Assembly (NCBI GenBank): GCA_963989385.1
Contig: OZ022500.1
Span: 108,603,842-108,667,841, forward strand
Direction: 5' to 3'
Source of the DNA: Ctena decussata
Lineage: Eukaryota > Mollusca > Bivalvia > Lucinida > Lucinidae
DNA: 64,000 nucleotides
In this document: piece after piece, positions 11,721 through 20,975 of the stretch
How the letters are laid out: each line of letters opens with the position of its first letter
Position numbering within the stretch: position 1 is the first letter of the stretch
The notes under the pieces: model-generated
Databases searched by the model: none
What the model was told of the DNA's origin: nothing
The model's input: the letters and a program-made list of their open reading frames with translations, nothing else
Made by a program: the position numbers and the translations under genes

Positions 11721-11930
11721 GAAGCCCTCGCCGGTAGTTCAGAGGGCTAAGCGCTGGCCTGCTGATCAAGCTGTCCCATGTTTGATTCCCGCTGGAGGCG
11801 GAAATATTTTCAAAAGTTAACAGTGTTTCATTGCACATAACGTTTCATTATTACCCTTTCAGCCTTCTGTTATGACTGAAATTCAGTTGAAAAGAACGCA
11901 CGACAGCCATCCATCCGTCTTTCAGATAGC
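11721..11930 (+). repeat. tRNA-derived SINE (CCGGTAGTTCAG type), copy 1
   Basis: Head resembles a tRNA: a box-A-like GGTAGTTCAGAGGGCTAAGCG and a degenerate box B (TGTTTGATTCCC), followed by a body with CCTTTCAGCCTTCTGTTATGACTGAA. The same head and body occur at 31411-31600 and, truncated, at 57836-57895. Lies in the GPCR intron, antisense to the gene. Confidence 0.75.
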
Positions 11931-11972
11931 CGCACATTTAGACGACAATTTCGTTCAATGATGAAAAAAATT

Positions 11973-12210
11973 TGAGCCGCGACGCGAGAAAACCAACAAA
12001 GTGGTTGTGCGCCCAGCGCAGACTCAGATTAGCCTGGGCGTCCGCCCAGTCTGATCAGAGTCTACACTGTCCGCATGGCGGTAGCTTAGTCCCTTAGCTA
12101 ACCTTTAAGCGCTTAGCCAAGATTCTGATCAGATTGGGCGGACGCCAAGCCTGATCTGAGTCTGCTCTGGGCGCGCAACCACTTTGTTGGTTTTCTCGTG
12201 TCGCGGCTCA
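11973..12210. repeat. Family A palindromic element, copy 2 (intronic)
   Basis: Full-length copy, TGAGCCGCGACGCGAG to TCGCGGCTCA, with the same mirrored internal blocks as the other copies. Sits in the GPCR intron, so the pre-mRNA would carry a hairpin of about 115 bp. Confidence 0.9.
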
Positions 12211-12694
12211 TTAATAAACACTGTTGATGATTCTTCAGATACTTGATATTTTTTGGTCAATGTCCTTTACTATTGCTAATGAAAATTTATGACACCAATA
12301 AACAGTACGGTCGTAATAAAAGGGTCAGTGTCTGATCTGTCTGCATCACTGATTTTCTTCCAGAACTTATGGGATTATTGTTAATAAACAGCGGCATATA
12401 TCCTGTTTGGTCCTTGTTGTTATGTTTGTTAAATCCTATCTAGGATTGTGATTGAAAGGAATAGACAGCTAGTTGCTTTGTGTTGTGTTATTTTGCTACG
12501 TATGCTAAAGATCACGCGGTATAGTTCCTTATTTTATGGGGTTTTTTTTGTAATCATATATTTCCGTTGTAAGTGATCTTCATTACTGATAAATTAATTA
12601 GCATACTGTATATTACTTTGTTTCATTCTTAACGAAAACAGGTTTTGCTATTTCATGTCCGAGTGTGTGATTTAATTATGTTATAATTTCATTA

Positions 12695-12966
12695 GGGAGG
12701 CGCCGTGGTCGAGTGGCTAAAGCGACTCGGTTATTGTGCAGAAGGTCGCGGGTTCGAATCCCGGCTTGGGTCAGCAGGTGATTGGAAAACAGTCTGTCGA
12801 CCCAGCCGCGATAAATGGGTACGTTTTTCGAAACAGGGGAGGCAGCGAATGAAGAAGGATGGGCTCGGCCTTTCAGATGCTGTGCCGAAGATACAGTTGG
12901 TCCCTAATCCTACTGCTCCTACGGCCACTAGGCCACTATGGGAAACCTTTATCTTTACCTTTTACA
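12695..12966 (+). repeat. tRNA-derived SINE (GCCGTGGTCGAGTGGC type) with TSD
   Basis: The head looks like a Leu/Ser-type tRNA: GTGGTCGAGTGGCTAAAG as box A and GGGTTCGAATCCC as box B at about 12750-12762. A body of about 190 bp follows, ending in a CTTTATCTTTACCTTTT tail. CATTA flanks it at 12690-12694 and 12967-12971, consistent with a target-site duplication. The 96-codon frame across it is part of the SINE. Oriented opposite to the GPCR gene and ending about 40 bp from the donor of the TM3 exon. Confidence 0.85.
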
Positions 12967-13007
12967 CATTAACAAAGTTCACCTTATACGAGTAAATATA
13001 TACTTGC

Positions 13008-13107
13008 CTATCAAAGGCTATGGCAGCCAGCGTATTAACAGAGGCACACTGTACAACAGACTGGATGTAAGGCGTTGATTTGCACATAAAGGCTCCAAAT
13101 CGCCAAC
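13008..13107 (-). CDS. Internal GPCR exon encoding ECL1 end, TM3 and the D-R of DRY
   Basis: A 100-nt exon (2 + 32 codons + 2 nt) of the same receptor as 9245-10052. It translates as W-R-F-G-A-F-M-C-K, containing the conserved W-x-F-G of ECL1 and the TM3 disulfide Cys, then P-Y-I-Q and the TM3 core A-S-V-N-T-L-A-A-I-A-F-D-R, the classic class A ending before Tyr. The acceptor at 13108 is preceded by a TA-rich tract and ATTCCAG. The donor is AG followed by GCAAGT, a GC-type donor; splicing there joins GAT-AG to G-TAC and restores DRY. A GT lies 4 nt further on, but using it with the normal acceptor breaks frame. Exons for the N-terminus, TM1 and TM2 should lie at higher coordinates on this strand; none was recognised. 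Confidence 0.88.
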
Positions 13108-13159
13108 CTGGAATATATGAATAATAAATAATTATATCTCTCATTATCATAATGCGTGA

Positions 13160-13164
13160 ATCTG

Positions 13165-13204
<40 letters not shown>
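13160..13204. repeat. TCTA microsatellite, left part
   Basis: About eleven TCTA units directly abutting the mariner-type element at 13205. The array resumes at 14121, so it was one array before insertion. Confidence 0.9.
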
Positions 13205-14120
13205 CGAGGGTCATCCAAAAAGTTCTCTCACTGCCTTATATCTCATAAACGAAAGGTGATAGTCACCTAAAACAAAAACCATTCAGAAACCAGGTTTTTT
13301 ATCACATAGCTGTAAAAGACTGATCCTGGTATCAATGACATAACATTCACAAGCTGCTTTAAAAGAATGGTACCCTCACCATACTGGCAAATTAGCAGAT
13401 TAATCCCCCGGCATTGTCCAGTTAAAGGATGCCTATTATCGCTGTCTGGTACCTACGATAGCTCAGATACTAATAAACACGGCGAAAAAATCTCCAAGTC
13501 ATTCTGTCCATTTTAAAGAGTTTAAAGCATTTCGTAGTCTCAACATTATGCAAACGCCATACGAAAATCGACTAGGTCATGTACTAAGTACTAAAACTTC
13601 ATAAATGAATAATAGTTCAAATTCTTGAGCACATATTTACTGTAGTAGATCGTGACTATGTGATCTCAAACAAAATTTTAAAAATGATCTCTACAATGAA
13701 GGCATAGTGGGTCCTTGAAAATCACGCGACTGTTTATTTCAATATATTTCTGTGACACCATAGATATCAATCGTTTGCATCGCATATAATAAATAAAAGT
13801 CGCTGATTTTTGTACAATGCACCACAGAATCCATCAGACAGCAACCCTGAAAATTTCAGAATCTTGCAATATGTAGTTGCCGAGATATGTAACATAAATC
13901 ACAAGCCAGCAGAAAAATGAAAATCATGAAAATAGGCCAATGTCAAATATTTGGTCTGTATTTAAGCTTACAGCTCAACCAAATGGCATATTTTTGCCAT
14001 CTACTTGATATCAGTGTAAAGGTAAAGGATTGTTCTTTAGATTGTTGCAAACCGTTGTCAGCTACCACGTCTGTGAGCAAAGTTATGAGTCCAGTGACAG
14101 AACTTTTTGGACGATCCTCG
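13205..14120. mobile_element. Non-autonomous mariner-type element in a microsatellite
   Basis: A 916-bp element whose terminal 22 bp, CGAGGGTCATCCAAAAAGTT at the left, are inverted at the right with two mismatches (closing GGACGATCCTCG). TA flanks both ends, the duplicated target expected of Tc1/mariner transposition, and TCTA repeats continue on both sides. Ends of the form CGAGGGT...AAAAAGT are typical of mariner-like elements. No transposase frame is visible, so it would depend on an autonomous relative. Confidence 0.85.
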
Positions 14121-14150
14121 TATCTATCTATCTATCTATCTATCTATCTT
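14121..14150. repeat. TCTA microsatellite, right part
   Basis: About seven TATC units continuing the array interrupted by the preceding element. Confidence 0.9.
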
Positions 14151-14814
14151 GATGCGTGGAAAACTAATGTAAATTAATAAAACATACACTAGCAACCTAG
14201 TACATACGTCGTATTTTAATGACATTGGTGTTGCGCACTGGTAATGTGCTCCTGGTTATGATTGTATAGACCACAGTGATTGTGGTAGAACTACACATCT
14301 CTTATACATACGGTATCGTTTTTGAACAATAAAAGATAAAAACAAAGTTTTCGGTTGATATTATTATTAGGTAAACTGATACTTTTGAAGGCAGCTTACA
14401 AACAAAATAAGATTTAAAAAAAACATGTATCAAAACCACCAAAGTTGTTTGCGCAGTTTTCTTCTCCGCATATGGCTGTAGCGTACTTAGTATAGAGCCC
14501 AAGGCCATTTACGTAAAGTTCTACCAATTTCATAATCAGAAACATGTGTTCCTGTCATCATCATGGTTGCAAGCTGTCGAAATTGGTTATTTTGAAGACA
14601 AATCCTGATCAGCAGGTCATATTTCATCATTATTGTCTACATACATTAGACTTTTGCAGCTAGTTTAGTCTGGCCACTTCTTCTTTTAATGGAATTCGAA
14701 TGATGCACAATGCCTTGTGCACTTAATCTGGTTCTTTGCTATCAAGATTGTCACCATTGTTTTCTTGTACTGTCAATGCATCATAAACCAAACCAAATAA
14801 AAGAACTATTATCA
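14151..14814. other. Unassigned sequence
   Basis: No gene or repeat recognised. The minus frame 14302-14508 has a short hydrophobic run but no GPCR motifs. Confidence 0.35.
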
Positions 14815-15920
14815 TATGACGTCGCTGTTATTCAGTGGATAACGTCGTGTCATAAAAAATCGTATGACCACACGTGTAATAATACTTTGGCGCGTACACG
14901 TCACGTCATTGACAACGTCCATGTCAACAATGCGTTTTCTTAAAAATTGAAATAATGTTAAGTTTGAAGGCTGTAAAATCCCATTTTAAAGGGTCATATG
15001 ATAAACAGAATCTTACATTCGTGGTCATTTCATATGAAATTTATGAAACTCGCCGAAGGCTCGTTTCATAAATTTCATACGAAATGACCACTCGTGTAAG
15101 AGCCTTTATTTTTGTACCTATAGTTTATTTCAGATCGCAAAACATAATAGGAAGCAAAGTGGACAGCATAATGCCAGACATAAAACAACTAGATGCCGCA
15201 ATAGAACTTCCTCCCTGGAAAGAGCAGTAGCTAAAAGTACGGGGGAATTAAACCAGTTTTATGCGCGGAACCCATTTCCTTCCAGAACAGTTCCAAAAAC
15301 AAATAAAGTAATTGGTCTGCATAGACGCCTCCTGGCTTATCATATAGTCACCTAAATAGCTGCTCGTTTTGCCTTTTGTTTTGTTTTGTTGTGCTTCTTT
15401 CCTCTTTGGGTTTGAGGGTTGGATGTTGGATTTGATAGTATTTATTCCTGATCATTGCCTATCTTTTTTATTTTCTATGTATATTAACATGTTAGATTGA
15501 GCTGGCTTCTGCTGTTCCGCTATGTGGTTTCCTATTACACTTTTGATATTCTTTCGGTGGTTTTGGTGGGCTCTGTTTAGTAATTGTTTAGATGATATTA
15601 ACAGAGGATCGTACACGAGTGATCATTTTATATGAAATTTATAAAACGAGACTTTGGCGATTTTCATAAATTCGGCGAGTTTCATAAAATTTAAATAAAA
15701 ATGCCATTCGTGTAAGATTCTGTTCATCACAAGATTCTTTAAAATGGGATTTTATCGCCTTCAGAATGGTCATTATTTCAATTGATAAATAAATAAAAAA
15801 AAAAAACACTTTGTTGACAGGGTTATTGTCAGTGACGTTACATGTACGCGCAAGTTGTTATTACATATGTGGTCATATGATTTTTATGACGCGACGTTAT
15901 CCACTGATTCTAACATGACG
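14815..15920. repeat. Nested fold-back element of 1.1 kb
   Basis: The left arm, about 14815-15110, mirrors the right arm, about 15605-15920; shared strings include CAGTGGATAACG, CCCATTTTAAA and GTGTAAGA/TCTTACA. Within the left arm, 15011-15101 folds on itself again (GTGGTCATTTCATA with its inverse). The middle, 15130-15500, carries family B fragments, probably later insertions. Confidence 0.8.
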
Positions 15921-15987
15921 TTAACGTTTTCCCCATTGAGCCTATAGGAAGCGGTGCCGTGTGATAAATACACATTATTACAATAGT

Positions 15988-16120
15988 AACTTGATCTGGC
16001 GTACTGTATCACGTCGAGTTGGTGAGCTCTACCATCGGATCACCCGAGACGCTTGCGTCGAGGGAGATCCAATGGTATGAGCTCATCAACGAACCGTGAT
16101 AAGGTACGCCAGATCAAGTT
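15988..16120. repeat. 133-bp hairpin with 65-bp stem
   Basis: AACTTGATCTGGCGTAC at the left is exactly inverted at the right, and pairing continues with a few mismatches to a tight tip at GAGACGCTTGCGTC. Unrelated in sequence to the other palindromes here. Confidence 0.85.
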
Positions 16121-16192
16121 CCTATTTTAATCATTTGTTTATTATATACCTTAGGGAACAGCCAACCATTCACACTTGCCAGCGCTAATGCA

Positions 16193-16275
16193 TCGACCTG
16201 GATTCGAACCTGCGGGGCAGATGTATGTAGCTAGTCTTGAGGCAAACGCTACCGACTGAGCTATCGAGACGCGCC
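16193..16275 (-). repeat. tRNA-like sequence (SINE head or tRNA pseudogene)
   Basis: On the minus strand a box A, TAGCTCAGTCGGTAG (16249-16263), and a box B, GGTTCGAATCC (16200-16210), are spaced as in a tRNA with a long variable region. The T stem does not pair properly and the acceptor ends do not match, so a working tRNA is unlikely. The 140-codon minus frame across it (16151-16573) shows no domain. Confidence 0.65.
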
Positions 16276-16676
16276 ATTTTGACGTGTTTGTTGACGTTAC
16301 GTCACTTGTCCCGTTTCTCTGGTTCTCGTGCCTACGATGCACGTTAAAAATGACGCGCCTGAAGCTGGAACTCAGACATAGCCTCGTTTTAAAGGATAGT
16401 AATACGGATTCAGAAAGTGTCAGTTTGATACGGCGTTCTGTATCAGTTTGCCAGAATACAGGCAGTTCAAAGGGTGTATCATTGACAAGTATATAATAAA
16501 TCACGTTGTTCACGCTCGGCGTGCGTATTTCGCGCCTTGATGACGTCGAACGTAAACATTTAACTTCTGGCAACGTTCGTCAGAAAAGAATTCATTAGAA
16601 AACGTCGCAATATACATGCAATTTGATCGTATATAATGTTAGAATCGAAATAATTTTTCCTTACCAGTAAATTATT

Positions 16677-16788
16677 GCAGAATAACACATTTGTTGTCAG
16701 GCAGATACGAATATCAATTCACTCCGGTCTGCGGCCGTCGTGAATTAATATTTCGTGATCTGCCCTCCAACAACATGTGTTATTCTGC
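16677..16788. repeat. 112-bp hairpin
   Basis: GCAGAATAACACATTTGTTG at 16677 is mirrored at the right end (CAACAACATGTGTTATTCTGC, ending 16788), with pairing through CAGATCACGAAATATTAATTC-like inner sequence to a GC-rich tip (CGGCCG). Confidence 0.8.
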
Positions 16789-16904
16789 GAAAATTCACGG
16801 ATAAGGAAAAAAACATTTCTAAATTAACAGCAATTTCATATGATAAATCACAATTATATTTGATATACAACTATCTGTTTCCGTATCATAATTTAAGCTT
16901 CAGC

Positions 16905-17260
16905 TATTGGGGGCTTAAACTAGTTTATGCGCGCAACCCCTCATTACTTTCTCATGCAGCTTGAAAATCGGTCTGCATAGAGGCCTTCTCATATAAAATC
17001 ATATTAAGAAATCTATGATGAAGTAACGCTGATGCCTCTGTGCAATCCAAAGCCAGAACAAAAGGAGCCTACAAATTGTTCCATGATGGGCCAGACCAAC
17101 GACTGTTAGGCGATGAACAGTTCGTCATAGATTGATTCTATAATAAATTCAGGAGGGTCTCGTGATTAGTTTCCGGCCCTATTCACCCGCTGTCAACCGT
17201 TATTAGGCTAACCACCAAGCATGCAACTCGTCAATAACCTCAATGTAATGACCTTTATTT
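16905..17260. repeat. Family B tail fragments
   Basis: GGGGGCTTAAACTAGTTTATGCGCGCAACCCC matches in pieces the segment following CGGTCAGTAA in family B elsewhere (2890, 15240). Downstream sequence to about 17240 shares motifs with 3280-3310. Old and fragmentary. Confidence 0.55.
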
Positions 17261-18679
17261 TTTATCTAATGATAATTTTTTAGATTTTTTCTGTAATAGT
17301 ACTTCTTCCATTAATCTTTCTGAATTTGTACAATTCGTCTCCGTAAAATAAAGGCTCCGATTGATCGTGTTGTTGTTGTTCTAATGCTTGCAGTTGTTCA
17401 TGTTTAAATGCTATTAGGACTATAAACGCATTAAAAAAATAGTCATCTGCATTTTGCATCAATATTGCAAAGATGCAGGGTATATATCTGCTGAAATGTA
17501 TACATATTTGCGGTTAACTACACGAATTTTGCAGTTTTTGCGCGCGATCGTCATTTTTTACTGTAGTGACATTGGGTAGTACTGTATCTCGTAATAAACC
17601 TCCGTCTGCAGAAAATTCTAGTATAGCTCATGTTGTCTTTTAAAAATTAAGAGTTCGCTAAAGCGCGATTATTTGACAATCTAGGAATTAATTTGCTTAA
17701 ACGCGAGGTTGATAATGGTTAAAGCGGGGATCATGTAAACTTCTTCCGAGCATCTTGCCAAACGTTGTCAGATTAATTGAATTGATGTGTACAGTCTGCA
17801 ATATATAATCATTAAAATACCGGTTTATTTTTTTTTTCCTAAGCGTGATGTTAAATCATTGAACAAACACAACTCTATCTTATCTCGTAAGAATCTAGAT
17901 ATATACCACACTTCAAAGAGAAGTCTGCAGGGAAATCTAATTATGCAACGATTTCTTAATTATGCAAATCATTAGATATTTTTTTCCTGTGCCAACAATA
18001 CAGCATGTGCATTTCTCAAACTCCTTTCAGTCTATATAAATGCCAGTCATAGCTGTGGTTTGTGTATACTTTGATACGTGGTCGGAGATACGGTCAACTC
18101 TCGATATCTCAAAGCCGAAGATCACATTACTGTAAGATATCAGTTGTTTGAGATAACAGGAGTTGAAATGTTAAGAAAATAAGTAAAATGTACAAACAAT
18201 ATTCCCCAATATAAACAGGTATTTTGAGATATTCGTATTTTAGATAACGAGTCATCAACTATAGTTCGTAGTTTTTACTGCCTCAAATACTGTACTCTCC
18301 AAAGACAATTATCGAAATCCTTGAGTGTATCAGGTATAAAGGGAACGGATTGTAGAGTTTTGATATGAAAATAATAATACTAATAATTATTATTATTATC
18401 ATCATTATTTCTCCACTTGTAACACACGCTTGACGCTACATTAAGATCAAGCCAAACTTAATTCAACCCACTTTAAATGAAAATACTTGGGAAAGGCCAC
18501 AAGTACATAGCAAAGACTAACAAAGACCCCAAAAGAAGACAGCGATATCGCAAACAAAAACAGAGAACAGCACTCCTTCGATAACTGACATACCCTGTCT
18601 AACACACTGTACTTACAGTCTAACACTTTGTACTTACATATGAGTCAAAGAAAGTACGTACATAAAACATATACCCAAA
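17261..18679. other. Unassigned sequence with AAT-rich runs
   Basis: Mostly unique AT-rich DNA; simple AAT/ATT repeats at about 18368-18410. A 60-codon minus frame at 17280-17462, rich in Gln and Glu, has no recognised domain and no clear splice sites; it cannot be linked to the GPCR on present evidence. Confidence 0.4.
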
Positions 18680-19095
18680 GGTCTGGCATTCAAAACAAGC
18701 AACGAAGTCAACGTACATGCCACCGAAAATTTCTGACCATAAAACTCAATTTTTTTCACATACTGCTGAATTAAAATTCGAGTTTTCATTTACGGACCCG
18801 ACAGTTTGTTAAACATATGCCATCAAGTATAAATTAAGTGCCAAAAACACACACAAAAAAAAGTTTCTTCACCAATTTGTTGTCATGAACGACCATGACA
18901 ACAAATTGGTGAGGAAACTGTTTTTGCACTGTATTTTTACCAGACTGAATTTATTTGAAAAACTGACCTGACTAAGAAGCGTAACAAACTGTCGGGAAAT
19001 TAAGTTAAGAAGTATGCGAGACAAATCAAGTTTTATTGTCAGAAATTTTCGTTTGCATGTACGTTGCATTCCTTGCATCTGTTGAATGCCAGACC
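18680..19095. repeat. 416-bp fold-back with perfect 26-bp tip stem
   Basis: The arms start at GGTCTGGCATTCAA and its inverse at 19089; matches such as CAACGTACATGC, CGAAAATTTCTGAC and CGACAGTTTGTTA are mirrored. At the centre 18862-18887 pairs with 18894-18919 with one mismatch around a 6-nt loop. Confidence 0.85.
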
Positions 19096-20530
19096 AGTGA
19101 AATATACTATATATGAGAAGCAAAGTCGACAGCTTTACAGGTGACAAACAGGATCCGTATCAAAGACTCCTTCCGTCTTGTGACAGACAGTAGCTTAAGC
19201 TTGAGAATATTAAAGCAGATTTATGCAAGAAATCTCGCACTCCCTTCTTATGCAGCTCAAAGAAAAACAATATGCTTTCTAACTCACCAGCGAAACATTA
19301 AATCATCACAAAACAACGCTGAGACAAAGTTGAGGACCTTGTGAGCGTACTTTTCTCGTGTTCAAAAATAATCAGCCATTTGTTGCGATAAAGTACATTC
19401 TAAATCTATAGTAGAAAGTGCGTATTCATTATAACTTCAGTCATACATGAATATAAAAAAATAATATAAAAGCATGTTGATGTTATGACCTCTAATAAGA
19501 TCTTCTAACATCCCCTTTAGCAAGTCACGCTTTGTTCCATAAATCGGATGTTAAAGAAATAAACGTTTAAATTGAAACTCTGAATTGAATAGAGTGATAG
19601 GGTACATATCCATCATTTGAACTGAAAAACTCAAATCAGCCTATATTTGGGTTTAAAGATTTAAGCAGTTTCGTTGCAAATGACCAAATATTTCAGCTAC
19701 ATACATGTACCGCTGTAATACCTACAGGACTTTTTGCATAGTACCAGTAAAGCATATGCAATTTGAGTTAGTTTAATCATTTTGCTTTGTCGTGGCTGTT
19801 CTAAGCATGTTTGTTTGAAATTTTATTGGTGTAATACAAAGCAATTAAACTGCAATTGAAGAACTGCTAATTTATTCCGCTTTATTCTCCAGTCCCCATT
19901 ACTTTAGTTATATTTGGAATAGCAGCAGACATATCAGTCAACGAGACACTGCAATGCTGTCCTTGATGCTTTTATATAATGATGCATTTCACGTACCATC
20001 GTTTGATCACGGAATTAACTGAACTATCTCGTGCAAAAAGTTCATTTGACAAGTTTTAGCCTTGTCATTCCTGGCTGCGTTTTCTAATTTTTATTTGGCG
20101 TAATTGCCAGATGTAATGCTTAAAATGATGTTTGCATAATGAGGCAGGCGATAGTATAATATTTAGGCACAGAACACACGCAGTTAAAGCACCATGAATA
20201 TAGTGTTAGAAAACCAGAGGAATAAATAAATTTGCTCTATTTTAACATTAATCTCGAAATAATAATACGTCATAATAGACATGTAATATTTGATCATATG
20301 ATGAACCTATGCGTCTCTCGATAAATATAAAAGATAACAAAGCATGGTCATGGTCATTTAGCCTAGAACTTAGGAGTTTTACCTGTAGCCAATCTTTTTA
20401 TATCGAGTTTCATGTTTTGTTAGTTCTATCCCTTATCTGTTGCTTTTAAACTGTGTTCTCTTTTATTCTCAGGCTAGTTTTTAAGCGTATATGTAAACTA
20501 GCTATAAATAAATACTCTGCATGTCTTATA
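19096..20530. other. Unassigned sequence
   Basis: Unique-looking AT-rich DNA. A possible family B tail fragment (CAGATTTATGCAAGAAATC) lies near 19215-19265. No gene recognised. Confidence 0.4.
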
Positions 20531-20755
20531 TGAGCCGCGAAACGAGAAAACCAACAAAGTGATTGTGCGCCCCGCGCAGATTTAGATCAGCCTGGGCATC
20601 AGCCCATTCTAGACAGATTTTTCGCTAAGTGCATAAAGGATAGCGACGGGTCTAAGCTACCTCACTGCGGACAGCGAAGACAGCGGATGCCCAGGCTGAT
20701 CTGAGTCTCCGCTGGGCGCACAACCACATTGTTGCTTTTCTTGTGTCGCGGCTCA
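20531..20755. repeat. Family A palindromic element, copy 3
   Basis: TGAGCCGCGAAACGAG to TCGCGGCTCA; slightly shortened in the middle of the right half. Confidence 0.88.
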
Positions 20756-20935
20756 ATTATAATCATGCTTGGTTTAGCCTACCTATGAATGTGCTCTTAA
20801 TTGTGAATAACCTTTCAAATGGTGCAAATTATTTCGTCTACATACAACAACGGAAGAATTGGCTGTGCGGTTCGGTTATGCACACTTCAAATGATACAAA
20901 TCCCCTCGAAATCACTATTTTTAGTCAAATCCGAT

Positions 20936-20975
20936 CCAAAATGAGTGTAGTGTCTCCAAAATGAGTGTAGTGTCT
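20936..20975. repeat. Perfect 20-bp tandem duplication
   Basis: CCAAAATGAGTGTAGTGTCT occurs twice head to tail with no mismatch, so it is recent. Confidence 0.9.

Larger units (their letters stand above)
10053..13007 (-). other. GPCR intron, GC-AG type, filled with repeats
   Basis: A 2955-bp phase-2 intron interrupting the Arg codon of the DRY motif, a common intron site in rhodopsin-type receptors. It begins GCAAGT and ends TTTTACAG in gene orientation. It contains a tandem pair of 579-bp repeats with hairpins (10084-11194), about 500 bp of plain AT-rich sequence, two tRNA-derived SINEs (11721-11930, 12695-12966) and one family A palindrome (11973-12210). The 12695 SINE ends about 40 bp from the splice donor. 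Confidence 0.85.

Noticed and set aside
12695..12770. Possible functional tRNA gene with good box A and box B
   Set aside because: Followed by a SINE body and tail and flanked by a target-site duplication; it is a SINE head.
13205..14120. Possible transposase in the mariner-type element
   Set aside because: No long frame or DDE-type motif was seen on either strand; the only frame (13917-14177) runs into the microsatellite.
16151..16573. 140-codon minus frame, one of the longest in the window
   Set aside because: It runs through a tRNA-like sequence and low-similarity DNA, with no domain, and no membrane pattern matching the missing GPCR exons.
17280..17462. Gln-rich 60-codon minus frame as a possible GPCR N-terminal exon
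   Set aside because: No convincing donor in the right phase and no TM1 nearby.
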